From Sulfurimonas sp. hsl 1-7 (GTDB lineage Bacteria > Campylobacterota > Campylobacteria > Campylobacterales > Sulfurimonadaceae), in NCBI RefSeq assembly GCF_030577135.1, contig NZ_JAUIRR010000001.1, positions 186,001 through 250,000 on the forward strand: DNA of 64,000 nt, given 5' to 3'. The number at the start of each line of letters is the position of its first letter. Position 1 is the first letter of the stretch. Shown here one piece after another: positions 39,069 through 48,796 of the stretch. A program made the position numbers and the translations under genes. The notes beneath the pieces were generated by a model. The model searched no databases and had not been told where the DNA came from. It saw only the letters and a program-made list of their open reading frames with translations.

Positions 39069-40064
39069 ATGAGAGATGTAAAAGAGTATATTTGTGAAAA
39101 ATCAGAACGATTAGACACTTTTTTAGCTTCACAAATAGCTCAAACACGTTCACAAATAGCGCAACTGATTAAACAAGAAGTTGTATTTGTAGACGATAAG
39201 TTAGTAGCTCGTCCCGGTGTAAAGTTAAAAGCGGGACAAAAAATAAAAGTTGAATTTCCGGAATTGAAAATTGATGAGGTCAATACTAATTTGCTTGAAG
39301 AGGTTTCTTGGGCAAAAGATGTAGAAGTTCTTTATGAAGATGAAGATATTATGGTTATCAATAAACCAAGCGGAGTAACGGTCCATCCTGCACCAAGCGT
39401 AAAAGAGCCCACTCTGGTTGACTGGTTAAAGTTTAAAGGGATCCGACTCTCTACGATCAGCGGCGAAGAGCGTCACGGTATCGTGCACCGTCTTGATAAA
39501 GGGACATCAGGTGCGATGGTGATCGCAAAAACAAACGAAGCACATGAGTTCTTATCTCAGCAACTGCAAGACAAGAGTATGGGAAGATATTATCTTGCTA
39601 TAATTGCACCACCGTTAAAAGAGGATGTGACTACTGTTGAGTCAAACATCGGTAGAAGCAGTTCAAACCGTCTAAAAATGGCAAGCGGATTAGAACACGG
39701 TAAATACGCCAAAACAATGTTTAAACAACTGCTGCTAAGTGATGATGAAAGAATGCAATTAATCGCATGTAAGCTTTTTACTGGAAGAACACACCAGATA
39801 AGGGTACACTTAGAGAGTTTGAACAGACATATCGTCGGGGAACACTTGTATGCGCAAAGCCCGAAAATGGAGAAATCGGAACGAATTTTGCTCCATGCGT
39901 ACATAATATATTTTATACATCCAACAACAAAAGAGCTGCTCTCTTTTGAAGCAAAATATGATGAAAATATGAAAAGTTTTATAGAGAAAAAATTTGATAT
40001 GGAGAAGGTCAATGAAGTTACTGAACTTGAGTACATTACTGACAGCTTCACTACTGACATTTAG
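39069..40064 (+). CDS. RluA-family 23S rRNA pseudouridine synthase (RluD-like)
   Basis: Protein of 331 residues. An N-terminal S4 RNA-binding domain, 'RLDTFLASQIAQTRSQIAQLIKQEVVFVDDKLVARPGVKLKAGQKIKV', is followed by the catalytic domain with 'VLYEDEDIMVINKPSGVTVHPAP' and 'ERHGIVHRLDKGTSGAMVIAKT', where the Asp of HRLDKGTSG is the catalytic residue. The architecture fits RluD/RluC. The end overlaps the next gene by 53 bases. Confidence 0.92.
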   Translation: MRDVKEYICEKSERLDTFLASQIAQTRSQIAQLIKQEVVFVDDKLVARPGVKLKAGQKIKVEFPELKIDEVNTNLLEEVSWAKDVEVLYEDEDIMVINKPSGVTVHPAPSVKEPTLVDWLKFKGIRLSTISGEERHGIVHRLDKGTSGAMVIAKTNEAHEFLSQQLQDKSMGRYYLAIIAPPLKEDVTTVESNIGRSSSNRLKMASGLEHGKYAKTMFKQLLLSDDERMQLIACKLFTGRTHQIRVHLESLNRHIVGEHLYAQSPKMEKSERILLHAYIIYFIHPTTKELLSFEAKYDENMKSFIEKKFDMEKVNEVTELEYITDSFTTDI

Positions 40065-41394
40065 TGCATGTAGTGGTGTGAAACCTAAGGTAGATGAAAA
40101 AACTGCCGTTGATGATACACTTCCTGTTATAACACTTACACAAAACGGGATCATCTCAGATATGACAAGTATCGCTTTTGAGTGGAGTAGTATTAAAGAC
40201 CCGAGAGTAAAAGAGATATATGTCTATAGAACATCTCCAAAGTCTGAAAACAATAAAGAGATGCAATATTATGAGAGTGTAGACAGTCGTTTTAAAACAC
40301 ACTATGTTGACGACGATGTAACTCCTGATACTATCTACTCATACAGTTTTAGAGTTTTAGCAGAGGATACGCAGGGAAGACTTTCTCAAGTTTATAAGAT
40401 AAATACAAAACCTGTTTTACAATCTGTTGCATGGATACACAGTATTACAGGGCTTCCAAGAAGTGCAAAAATTATTTGGCGTCCCCATTCAAACCAAAGG
40501 GTACAAAAGTATATTGTAGAGCGTAAAACACTTGAAGATACAGAATGGGAAACACTTGAGACTATCAATGACAGATTAAGTGCAGAGTTTTTAGATACTG
40601 ATCTAAAAGATAATTATGTGTATATGTACAGACTCAGAGCAAAAACATATGATGGTATTATCTCAACACCTTCACAAATCGTGAAAGTAGTAACAAAACC
40701 TTTACCGAAAACTGTTACAAATATCAGAGTAAGTACAAATCTTCCAAAGCAGATCCAAATTGACTGGGATGCGACGACACAAAAAGATTTTTCAAGATAC
40801 TATGTGTATAGATCTGCCAGTATAGACGGTAATTATGAACTGATCGCTAAACTTCATAACAATACGTTTACAGATAAGATCGATGAAGACGGCGCACGCT
40901 ACTTTTATCGTGTAAGTGTTGTTGACAAAGACGGTTTAGAGAGTGAAAACGAAAAGAACAGCATCATGGGGATGACACTTGCAAAACCTGCGGCACCTGC
41001 AATTTTTAAAGCAGAAATTGTCGGTTCGGCTATAGAGTTAAACTGGTCAAAAGTTGATCCTAGATCAAGAAGTTATATCATCGTTAAAGAGACGCAAAAA
41101 GGTTGGCTTGATACTAAACGTGACGAGTTTAGAGATATTACAGGGACAAAATACAGCGATAACGTTGTAGATGCAGACACTACATACACGTATAGAGTTT
41201 ACAGTTTAGATGAAAATAAGATTTTATCTGAATCTAGTGAGCCTGTAGTGGTTGTAACTCCGGAATCAACACAGTTTATTGAAGCTCCAAAAGCGCAAAA
41301 GGTACAAGAGCAAACGGTTAAAAAACCGGTTGAAGTGAAAACAGATGAAAAGGTGATAGCACCTGCAGAAGATTTAGATATGAACGAGTTATAA
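40012..41394 (+). CDS. Fibronectin type III-domain lipoprotein
   Basis: Secreted lipoprotein of 460 residues. The signal peptide ends in the lipobox 'LLTFSAC', then about four Fn3-like repeats follow, seen in recurring patterns such as '[21 protein letters not shown]', '[19 protein letters not shown]', '[18 protein letters not shown]', '[20 protein letters not shown]' and '[15 protein letters not shown]'. A Val/Lys/Glu-rich tail closes it. Its start overlaps the 3' end of the pseudouridine synthase by 53 bases; GGAGAAGG lies just before the ATG at 40012, which excludes the in-frame upstream start. The function is probably surface adhesion or envelope structure. Confidence 0.8.
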   Translation: MKLLNLSTLLTASLLTFSACSGVKPKVDEKTAVDDTLPVITLTQNGIISDMTSIAFEWSSIKDPRVKEIYVYRTSPKSENNKEMQYYESVDSRFKTHYVDDDVTPDTIYSYSFRVLAEDTQGRLSQVYKINTKPVLQSVAWIHSITGLPRSAKIIWRPHSNQRVQKYIVERKTLEDTEWETLETINDRLSAEFLDTDLKDNYVYMYRLRAKTYDGIISTPSQIVKVVTKPLPKTVTNIRVSTNLPKQIQIDWDATTQKDFSRYYVYRSASIDGNYELIAKLHNNTFTDKIDEDGARYFYRVSVVDKDGLESENEKNSIMGMTLAKPAAPAIFKAEIVGSAIELNWSKVDPRSRSYIIVKETQKGWLDTKRDEFRDITGTKYSDNVVDADTTYTYRVYSLDENKILSESSEPVVVVTPESTQFIEAPKAQKVQEQTVKKPVEVKTDEKVIAPAEDLDMNEL

Positions 41395-42563
41395 TGCCAC
41401 ATTTACACATTAAAGAATTTAAACAGATCGATTTACCTCAAGAGATAGACGGGGTGAAATTTAATTTCCTAGCTGATAATGCTACTAGAGATGATGAACA
41501 GTTAATCTCGACAACAGTTGATGGTGAGAAGTTCTTTTTACTTGTTAAAGAGGATGAGGACAGAGTCCTTTTAAAAACAGATAAGCTTACACGCCCGGCG
41601 TCAATTTCAATCGTACATAAAGCACTTTTAGCGTATGCAAAAGGTGCCAAACTTGATGTACTGGCTTCAAATGTTGTGGAGAGAAAAAATATCCACCTTG
41701 AAGAATCAACAGCACTTAAAAAGATAGAGTACTTTGCAAAAGAGTTCCCTAAAGACAGAGAAGTGCGCATTGAGGTTGGTTTTGGTTCAGGGCGTCACTT
41801 GCTGCATCAAGCGGCAAATAACCCGGATGTGCTTTTCATCGGGATAGAGATCCACAGACCATCTATTGAACAGGTTTTAAAACAAGCCGTTATTCAAAAG
41901 TTAGACAATCTTTTAGTACTCGATTATGATGCAAGACTTTTTCTGGAATTAGTACCTTCAAATCTAGTGGGGGCTGTATATGTTCACTTCCCGGTTCCTT
42001 GGGATAAAAAGCCGCACCGCCGTGTGATCTCAACAGCATTTATTGAAGAGTGTAGACGTGCGCTTAAAGTTGGCGGTACATTAGAGCTTCGTACGGACAG
42101 TGAAAACTATTATGCTTACTCGTATGAAACATTTATAGCATTTCCAAAAACAACACTGCTTATCAATAAAAACAAAGATATCGCTGTTAGTTCAAAGTAT
42201 GAAGACAGATGGAAGAAGATGGAGAAAAACATCTACGATGTTATTATGACTAATGACGAAGAGTCTGAACCTCTATCGATCGAGGGTAGTTTTGAGTTTG
42301 ATGAGGTGAAACTCTCAAATGAGGAACTGATCTCTTTACACGGAACTACAAAAAGATTTGAGAGCGGTTTCATCCATTTTGAAAGAGTGTATAAAACAGA
42401 TGAGGGTGTGATGCTGCGTACATCAATGGGAAGTTTTGACAGACCTGAACATCTTTATGTGATTGTTCGAGGAACATCTGCCGAGTATTATCCTGAACTC
42501 CCTTTACGCTCAAAAGCAAACCTGAGAGCACATCAATATCTAAATGAGGTTTTGAATGGATAA
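41394..42563 (+). CDS. trmB: tRNA (guanine-N7)-methyltransferase TrmB, extended form
   Basis: Makes m7G46 in tRNA. The 389 residues are longer than the usual 220-240. The methyltransferase core contains '[42 protein letters not shown]' and '[46 protein letters not shown]'. An N-terminal block of about 115 residues and a C-terminal block of about 120 residues are extra. This enlarged form is common in Campylobacterota. It starts at the overlap with the Fn3 lipoprotein stop and overlaps ftsE by 8 bases. Confidence 0.88.
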   Translation: MPHLHIKEFKQIDLPQEIDGVKFNFLADNATRDDEQLISTTVDGEKFFLLVKEDEDRVLLKTDKLTRPASISIVHKALLAYAKGAKLDVLASNVVERKNIHLEESTALKKIEYFAKEFPKDREVRIEVGFGSGRHLLHQAANNPDVLFIGIEIHRPSIEQVLKQAVIQKLDNLLVLDYDARLFLELVPSNLVGAVYVHFPVPWDKKPHRRVISTAFIEECRRALKVGGTLELRTDSENYYAYSYETFIAFPKTTLLINKNKDIAVSSKYEDRWKKMEKNIYDVIMTNDEESEPLSIEGSFEFDEVKLSNEELISLHGTTKRFESGFIHFERVYKTDEGVMLRTSMGSFDRPEHLYVIVRGTSAEYYPELPLRSKANLRAHQYLNEVLNG

Positions 42564-43227
42564 AGTTATAATCGCCGAAAATCTATCTCTGGCTTACTCG
42601 AGTGAAGAAACCATTATAAACAAAGCGAATTTTTCTATAGATTCAAGTAGTTTTGTTTTTATAACGGGTGCAAGCGGTAGTGGGAAATCTACACTGCTAA
42701 AATCTCTTTACGGTGCGTTAAAACCGAAAGAGGGTTCACTTGTTGTAGGTGGCGTTGAGTTAAGAAACGTATCTAACTCAAAACTTAACTTTCTACGAAA
42801 GCATTTAGGGATAGTTTTTCAAGATTATAAACTTGTAAAAGAGTGGACAATTGAAAAAAATATTATGTTGCCGCTGATCATCAACGGTTACGATAAAACG
42901 GTAACGCAAAACCAGGTAGACTCTTTACTAAAGCATGTCAGACTGAAACATCAAGCGGGAAAATATCCTCTTGAACTCAGTGGTGGGGAGCAACAACGTG
43001 TCGCAATGGCTAGAGCACTGGCACACAACCCGATCCTGATTTTAGCGGATGAGCCGACGGGGAATCTTGACGATTACTCCTCTCAACTGATCTGGAACCT
43101 TTTAGAGGGTGCAAATGAGCAATTAAAAACGACGGTTATTGTCGTAACGCACCACATACCGGAAAATCTGAAAGTGAATTATAAACATTATCATATTGAG
43201 TTTGGAGATATCCGTGAAGTCCTTTAA
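42556..43227 (+). CDS. ftsE: Cell-division ABC ATPase FtsE
   Basis: ABC ATP-binding protein of 223 residues with Walker A 'GASGSGKST', the Q-loop region '[31 protein letters not shown]', signature '[15 protein letters not shown]' and Walker B '[13 protein letters not shown]'. It forms the FtsEX complex, which controls peptidoglycan hydrolases at the septum. The call rests on sequence plus the partner FtsX and an EnvC-like protein directly downstream. It overlaps trmB and ftsX. Confidence 0.92.
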   Translation: MDKVIIAENLSLAYSSEETIINKANFSIDSSSFVFITGASGSGKSTLLKSLYGALKPKEGSLVVGGVELRNVSNSKLNFLRKHLGIVFQDYKLVKEWTIEKNIMLPLIINGYDKTVTQNQVDSLLKHVRLKHQAGKYPLELSGGEQQRVAMARALAHNPILILADEPTGNLDDYSSQLIWNLLEGANEQLKTTVIVVTHHIPENLKVNYKHYHIEFGDIREVL

Positions 43228-44026
43228 AAATCATATATCTTTAGTATTAGCTTTGCTTGGAATCCTTTTTGCCTTGCAGGTTTTTATGGTTGTTGAGCGT
43301 TCTATTGATAGTTATAAAGTAAATTTAGCAAACAATTACTCTTTAGTAGTAGTGAGTGAGAAATCTTTAGAGACAAAACAACTTCAATCGATCAATCCAT
43401 TAATTGCTAAAATGGAGACTTTATCTCCTGATAACATCATTAAAAAACTAAATACCGGCATCAATAAAACGAACTTAGAGCTTTTAAAGTTAACATTGCC
43501 AAAGTTTTATAAAGTAAGCCTGCAACACTATCCAAGTCCCTCAGAACTTAAAACACTTACTCGAGAACTGTTGAAAAATAATTACATTACAAAAGTTGAA
43601 ACTTTTGAAAAGACACACGACACTACATACAGACTTCTTTTACTGTTTAAAAATGTAATAACTGTTTTTGCTTTTACTGTTATAGTCGTAACGCTTCTTT
43701 TAATCTCTAAAGAGTTAAGAATATGGCAATTTAAACACAATGAACGTATGAGCATTATGGGATTGTTCGGAGCACCATCTTGGCTTCGTTCAGCTGTACT
43801 TTTTCGTCTTGCCATAGTGGACGCTTTGATCGCATCATTTTTAGCTTTTATACTGTTTGCATATATCAGTACATTACCGATGATTGCACAAGAGTTTGAG
43901 CATATTGGGATTAGTATAGTACTTTTTGATTATACGTATGACTTTTTACTTATGCTTGGAGTATCTATCTCTGTCGCTATTTTATTGGCCTCATTTGTTA
44001 TGTTAGGTCATAAAGAAGAGGTATAA
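43214..44026 (+). CDS. ftsX: Cell-division ABC permease FtsX
   Basis: Membrane protein of 270 residues with four membrane helices (about 8-30, 155-178, 200-225, 235-262) and a large loop between the first and second helices, the periplasmic domain that signals to the EnvC-type activator. GGAG lies 6 bases before the GTG at 43214, so the frame's earlier ATG at 43196 is rejected. It overlaps ftsE by 14 bases. Confidence 0.88.
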   Translation: MKSFKNHISLVLALLGILFALQVFMVVERSIDSYKVNLANNYSLVVVSEKSLETKQLQSINPLIAKMETLSPDNIIKKLNTGINKTNLELLKLTLPKFYKVSLQHYPSPSELKTLTRELLKNNYITKVETFEKTHDTTYRLLLLFKNVITVFAFTVIVVTLLLISKELRIWQFKHNERMSIMGLFGAPSWLRSAVLFRLAIVDALIASFLAFILFAYISTLPMIAQEFEHIGISIVLFDYTYDFLLMLGVSISVAILLASFVMLGHKEEV

Positions 44027-45252
44027 TGATCAAAATATTTTTCTCTTTAGTTTTACTATTTGGTTTTGTTTACGGTGCAAATAATATTGATACAAAAATA
44101 AAAAGTACGAGTAAAAAACTTCATAGTTACAGTCAAGATTATTCTAAGATCAATAAAAAAATGGCACAAACGGCTAAGGCGATTTTAGAACAAAAAAAAG
44201 AGCTCTCAAAACAGGAAAAATATTTAGAAGAACTTAAAAAAGAGTTAGAGTCTAAAGCAACTAGCTATAAAGACAGCCGCGTTCAGCTTGATGAGCTCAG
44301 AGCAAAACAGATAGAACTAAAGAAAAAGCAAAATAAACTTGAGCAGGAACTTGTTTTTGTTATAGCACAAAGTGTCTCTTTATCGATCGTTTTAGAAGAG
44401 GATTTTAAAAGTGATGCAGACTCTTTGATCGAGCTGGAAGTGCTTGGTTCTATGTTGGAATCCTCAAGAAAAAAAGCGAAAGAGTTAAGTGAAAAGTTTT
44501 TGGCTAACTCTGAAGATATAGATTCTTTACGTCAGCATGCGACAACTTTAGAAAGTTCAATCAAAGAGATCGACGATAAACGTAAAAACGTATTGGTAAC
44601 GCAAGAGGAAAATAAGAAGGCTCTAAAAAAACTGGAAATTGCAAAAGCATCTTATAAAAAAGAGCTGGAAAGCTTACTAAAAAGACAGAATGCTTTAAAA
44701 GATACACTTTCACATCTAAATATTATTAAAATCGATCAGCAGAAAAAAGCTCAAGAGGAAAAAGAGCGTAAAGCTGCTTTAGCGAAAAAAGAGATATATG
44801 TTGAGGATAAAAACCTGCCGACAGTAAAAAAACACGGCAGCTCTTATCAGGCAATGAAAACGATTAAGTATCGAGGAGCTAAAACTATAGCCCCATTAAA
44901 CGGATACACGATTACGAAAAATTACGGGACTTACACAGACCCGATTTACGGAATAAAAATCTTCAACGAGTCAATCTCTTTAAAACCGAAAAAACCGGAT
45001 GCAAAAGTAAGAACAGTCTTTAACGGTAAAGTTATATATGCAGATAAAACTGCGGTTCTTGACAATATTGTTATTGTTGAACATGACCATGGTTTACACA
45101 CGATTTATGCAAACTTATCACAGATTGCTCCAAATATCAAAGTTGGTAATAAAATTAAAAAAGGGTATACAATCGGAAGGGTAAAAGATGAACTTATCTT
45201 TGAAGTTACCCAAAAAACATCCCATATCAACCCTATAAGATTATTTAGGTAG
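44026..45252 (+). CDS. EnvC-like murein hydrolase activator, catalytically dead LytM
   Basis: Secreted protein of 408 residues with a signal peptide (about 1-17), a long coiled coil (about 25-240) and a C-terminal LytM/M23-like domain. In that domain the zinc ligands are replaced: the usual HxxxD region reads 'GIKIFNESISLK', the usual YxHLS reads 'YANLS' and the final HxH region reads 'ELIFEV'. This is as in E. coli EnvC and NlpD, which activate amidases rather than cut (established). Located directly after ftsEX, with which EnvC works. Confidence 0.9.
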   Translation: MIKIFFSLVLLFGFVYGANNIDTKIKSTSKKLHSYSQDYSKINKKMAQTAKAILEQKKELSKQEKYLEELKKELESKATSYKDSRVQLDELRAKQIELKKKQNKLEQELVFVIAQSVSLSIVLEEDFKSDADSLIELEVLGSMLESSRKKAKELSEKFLANSEDIDSLRQHATTLESSIKEIDDKRKNVLVTQEENKKALKKLEIAKASYKKELESLLKRQNALKDTLSHLNIIKIDQQKKAQEEKERKAALAKKEIYVEDKNLPTVKKHGSSYQAMKTIKYRGAKTIAPLNGYTITKNYGTYTDPIYGIKIFNESISLKPKKPDAKVRTVFNGKVIYADKTAVLDNIVIVEHDHGLHTIYANLSQIAPNIKVGNKIKKGYTIGRVKDELIFEVTQKTSHINPIRLFR

Positions 45253-45259
45253 ATTTGGG

Positions 45260-45265
45260 TATAAT
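45260..45265 (+). promoter_or_regulatory. -10 box before thrC
   Basis: TATAAT 29 bases before the thrC ATG, preceded by TTTGGG. It sits just after the EnvC-like stop, the first place where a new transcript can begin. Confidence 0.5.
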
Positions 45266-45294
45266 CGCGAAAAATTTTAGATTAGAGAAATGAT

Positions 45295-46767
45295 ATGAAC
45301 TTTATACAAACTCGTGGCGTTGATCCGTCAAAACCTAAAACAGTTACTTTTTCACAAGCTATTTTAGACCCGATAGCATCTTACGGTGGACTTTATGTTC
45401 CTGAAAAACTTCCGGAATTAGGTCAAGCATTTTTAGATAAACACTTAAACTCTTCATATAAAGTGTTAGCAAAAGATATGTTAGATGCTTTTAATATCGA
45501 TATAGAATCAGCTGTAATTGATGAAGCGTTAAACCTATATGACAAGTTTGATGATGCTTCTAACCCTGTACCGGTTGTAAAAGTAAAAGAAAATCTTTAT
45601 GTAAGTGAGTTGTATCACGGTCCTACACGTGCATTTAAAGATATGGCACTACAGCCTTTTGGTATTGTTCTTTCATCTATTGCACAAAAAAAGAATGAAA
45701 ACTATTTAATCTTAGCGGCAACAAGCGGTGATACTGGTCCGGCTGCATTAGAGACTTTTAAAAATCGTGCAAACGTAAGAGTTGCTTGTTTATACCCTGA
45801 CGGTGGAACAAGTGATGTTCAAAGATTGCAAATGGTTACTGAAGATGCAGAAAATCTAAAAGTTATCGGTATAAACGGTGTATTTGATGATGCACAATCA
45901 GCTCTTAAAAGATTACTTGCATCAAGCGAATTCAAGTTTGCATTGTCTGAAAAAAATACAAAACTTTCAGCTGCAAACTCTGTAAACTTTGGTCGTATCA
46001 TTTTCCAAATCATTTACCATATCCATAGTTATTTAGAACTTGTTCGTCAAAATGCAATCACTATGGGTGAAAAAGTTTACCTAAACGTTCCAAGTGGAAA
46101 CTTCGGAAATGCTCTTGGCGGATACTATGCATGGAAAATGGGACTTCCTGTTGAGAAGATCATTATCTCTTCAAACGAAAATAATGTATTAACTCGTTTA
46201 ATTAAAACAGGTAAGTACGATCTAAACGGTTGTGATGTAGTAAATACAACTTCACCTGCTATGGATATCTTAAAATCTTCAAATGTTGAAAGAATTCTTT
46301 TTGATATGTTCGGTGAAGTAAGAACGAAAGAGTTAATGCAAGACCTTGAAGAGAAAAATGTTTATGAGCTTACAGCAGATGAACTAGCAACTTTACGCAC
46401 TTGTTTCGATGCAGATTTCTGTAATGGGGATGAAGGTAAAGCTTACATCAAAGATACATTTGATAATGACAATTATCTAATGGATCCTCATACTGCAACT
46501 TGTTTTAAATCATATGAAACGTGTAGTGATCCTAAAATAAAATCTATCATCTACTCAACTGCAGAGTGGACGAAATTCTCTCCTGTAATTGCAAACGCAC
46601 TTACTGGTGAAGTAGATGCAGAAGATATTATCGCACTAGAGTCTATCTCTAAAACTGCGAAATTAGCAATCCCTGCTATGGTGAAAGAACTCTTTACTAA
46701 AGAGATAGTTCAAAAAACTATCATCAATAAAGAGGATATAGAAAAAGAGATTTTAGATTTTATCTAA
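45295..46767 (+). CDS. thrC: Threonine synthase
   Basis: PLP enzyme converting O-phosphohomoserine to threonine. The 490 residues contain 'FIQTRGVDPSKPKTVTFSQAILDPIASYGGLYVP' (N-terminal signature), the Schiff-base lysine region 'ELYHGPTRAFKDMALQPFG', and 'LAATSGDTGPAALETF' for phosphate binding. It is the longer class I form. Independent promoter upstream. Confidence 0.96.
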   Translation: MNFIQTRGVDPSKPKTVTFSQAILDPIASYGGLYVPEKLPELGQAFLDKHLNSSYKVLAKDMLDAFNIDIESAVIDEALNLYDKFDDASNPVPVVKVKENLYVSELYHGPTRAFKDMALQPFGIVLSSIAQKKNENYLILAATSGDTGPAALETFKNRANVRVACLYPDGGTSDVQRLQMVTEDAENLKVIGINGVFDDAQSALKRLLASSEFKFALSEKNTKLSAANSVNFGRIIFQIIYHIHSYLELVRQNAITMGEKVYLNVPSGNFGNALGGYYAWKMGLPVEKIIISSNENNVLTRLIKTGKYDLNGCDVVNTTSPAMDILKSSNVERILFDMFGEVRTKELMQDLEEKNVYELTADELATLRTCFDADFCNGDEGKAYIKDTFDNDNYLMDPHTATCFKSYETCSDPKIKSIIYSTAEWTKFSPVIANALTGEVDAEDIIALESISKTAKLAIPAMVKELFTKEIVQKTIINKEDIEKEILDFI

Positions 46768-46887
46768 AACTCTTTTCTTCCCTCCTAATCTCTCCGAATT
46801 CTTCTAAAATCAATATTTCTTATACTCTTTTATACTTGTTTAATAATTTATGTCATACAATGATAGTATCTTGTAATAGGATTGGTC

Positions 46888-47307
46888 ATGGGTATAGATG
46901 AAGACTTAGAACACAAACGACACATGATGTATTATAATCAGCTTCTACAAACCGATAGAAGATCGAAGCTCAAAGGTGAAAAGAGTAAGAAAAAGAAAAA
47001 AGATAAGTTGAGCTTTGGATCACAAAAAGTTGATTTTAAAGACTACGTGTATGCGCCCGACGATTATGAATGGTTAGCATATCTTTTTTACTTTATAGCT
47101 ATCCCTTATGTAACGGGGGCAGTGTTCTTATTTTTATTTATTGCCGGTGGTGATTTTGATAACTTTATGCTGCTTAATCTCAACTCATTCATTATTGTAT
47201 GGTTGATCGGATATGAGATAGTTGCCGCATTTTTATTATTTTGGATTTTTATCATGTTCTTACAATATGAACGTGAAGATGATGAAGACCCTTACGGGTT
47301 TGGATGA
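46888..47307 (+). CDS. Small two-span membrane protein of unknown function
   Basis: Protein of 139 residues: a charged N-terminus with a Lys-rich stretch ('KLKGEKSKKKKKDKLSF'), then two membrane helices (about 68-92 and 102-127) and an acidic tail. AGGA precedes the ATG at 46888 by 6 bases, so the in-frame TTG at 46882 is not used. No function can be inferred. Confidence 0.72.
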   Translation: MGIDEDLEHKRHMMYYNQLLQTDRRSKLKGEKSKKKKKDKLSFGSQKVDFKDYVYAPDDYEWLAYLFYFIAIPYVTGAVFLFLFIAGGDFDNFMLLNLNSFIIVWLIGYEIVAAFLLFWIFIMFLQYEREDDEDPYGFG

Positions 47308-47312
47308 GAGAG

Positions 47313-47915
47313 TTATCTTACTCTCATCTCTTTTGGAGCGTCTTTAGGTACAAGTCCGTATTTTGAAAGATCGACCATAATCTCTTCTCTTTTATCTTTA
47401 AGAAGTTTTTGCATAACAGGGTTTCGGTCCATTTTGTATGTCTCTGTTTTAACTACGTTACCTTTGTGATCGTAGTATTTTTTTAATCCCACTTTATAGT
47501 TGTTTTTATAATAAACCTCAGAGTAGAGATAACCCTCTATATCCCACTCTTTCATTACACCTTCACGTCTTCCCATAACATAGTTGACTTCAGAACCAAG
47601 TACTCCGTTGTCATAGAAGATCTTTTGTATATCGTGTTTTTGGCCATCTACATATTTTACAACGAGCTTTTTAGCTCCGTTATCGTAAAAAGATGTGTAA
47701 ACTCCATTCTCTTTTCCATCTACAAAATTAACTTGTGATTTTACTTTACCGGTATCTGTATACCAGTATGTCATTCCGTTTCTTTTACAGTTTTTATATG
47801 TTGATGATTGAGTATTGTCTTTTTGAATGTATTCACTAGGATCGGCACAAAAAAACTGTGTATCATTGGCAAAAATAGCTGTAGAAAGCAATATTAAAGA
47901 TAGAGACTTTAACAT
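47313..47915 (-). CDS. Secreted MORN-like repeat protein (YwqK family)
   Basis: Protein of 200 residues with a signal peptide (about 1-16) and a chain of MORN-like repeats: 'GMTYWYTDTGKVKSQVNFVDGKENGVYTSFYDNGAKKLVVKYVDGQKHDIQKIFYDNGVL' and 'GVMKEWDIEGYLYSEVYYKNNYKVGLKKYYDHKGNVVKTE'. The YwqK family name includes 'antitoxin' from one system, but here no toxin lies next to it, so the role is unknown. Confidence 0.75.
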   Translation of the reverse strand: MLKSLSLILLSTAIFANDTQFFCADPSEYIQKDNTQSSTYKNCKRNGMTYWYTDTGKVKSQVNFVDGKENGVYTSFYDNGAKKLVVKYVDGQKHDIQKIFYDNGVLGSEVNYVMGRREGVMKEWDIEGYLYSEVYYKNNYKVGLKKYYDHKGNVVKTETYKMDRNPVMQKLLKDKREEIMVDLSKYGLVPKDAPKEMRVR

Positions 47916-47972
47916 AATGATTCCTTATAAAAAAATTTTTAAAAATAATACCATATACTCATCACATTTTTA

Positions 47973-48734
47973 TCAAGATAATTCTGTTGCACGTTTATAG
48001 GCAGTTTCAATAGCGTCTATACAGGCATTTCTGACATTGCCTTTTTCAAGTGCTCCGTATCCTGCAGCAGTAGTACCGCCCGGGCTCATTACGCCGTCTT
48101 TAAGTAGTGCAGGGTGGATATCTTGGATCAGTTTTCCAAAACCGCCGAAAAGTCCTCTCATAATTGCCATTGCATCATCACGCTTAAGTCCTTGTTTTAC
48201 TGCTCCGTCAGTAAGTGCTTCAGCAATAAGCGCTAAATATGCAGGACCGCTTCCCGCTAAGGCTGTTGCGATATCAAGCTCTTTTTCACTTCCAAGCCAT
48301 ACAGTCGGTCCGATTGCGCTAAAGATCTCTATCGCTTCATCTTTAAATGTTTCATCACCTGTTAAAGTTGTCATAGAGTGGTGCACAGAAGCTGCCAAAT
48401 TCGGCATAGTTCTTACAACTGCCTGTGTTGCAAAATTGTTTTTTAGTTTCTCTACAGTACTTCCCGCTAATACAGAGTATATAACTCTAGCTTTCCCTTT
48501 TAGCTGTTGAGACACCTCTTCGATATTGTACGGTTTAACACAAAGAATAATAGTTTTATCTTCAATATTAAAATCTTTAAGTAATGATTTTTCTGCTGTA
48601 ATACCTAAATCTTTTTCAAACTTTTCTAATTTTGTAAGATCTCTTCCAACAACTTCTATTTTATATGTATCCTTTAAGCCTTGGGCAATGCTAAGTGCCA
48701 TATTTCCGTTACCAATAAAAGTTATTGTTTTCAT
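47973..48734 (-). CDS. proC: Pyrroline-5-carboxylate reductase
   Basis: Last enzyme of proline synthesis, 253 residues. The N-terminal Rossmann fold shows 'ITFIGNGNMALSIAQGL', and the C-terminal domain has 'ALAGSGPAYLALIAEALTDGAVKQGLKRDDAMAIMRGLFGGFG' and 'DGVMSPGGTTAAGYGALEKG', the family signature. It is transcribed away from proA, with 62 bases between the two starts. Confidence 0.95.
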   Translation of the reverse strand: MKTITFIGNGNMALSIAQGLKDTYKIEVVGRDLTKLEKFEKDLGITAEKSLLKDFNIEDKTIILCVKPYNIEEVSQQLKGKARVIYSVLAGSTVEKLKNNFATQAVVRTMPNLAASVHHSMTTLTGDETFKDEAIEIFSAIGPTVWLGSEKELDIATALAGSGPAYLALIAEALTDGAVKQGLKRDDAMAIMRGLFGGFGKLIQDIHPALLKDGVMSPGGTTAAGYGALEKGNVRNACIDAIETAYKRATELS

Positions 48735-48796
48735 ATTTCGTCCTCAAAATTTTTTATGTTATTATAGCATTAATATTTACGAGGGGATTTTTTAGT

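Noticed and set aside
38199-39118. RodA start at 39118
   Set aside because: It would overlap the divergent pseudouridine synthase, whereas TTG at 39019 has a GGAG at good spacing and a family-like first residue pattern.
47313-47915. Toxin-antitoxin role for the MORN-like protein
   Set aside because: It has a signal peptide and no adjacent toxin; the family label alone does not support it.
48037-48510. 157-codon open frame opposite proC
   Set aside because: Pro/Ser/Ala-rich mirror of the conserved proC coding strand, with no signal of its own.
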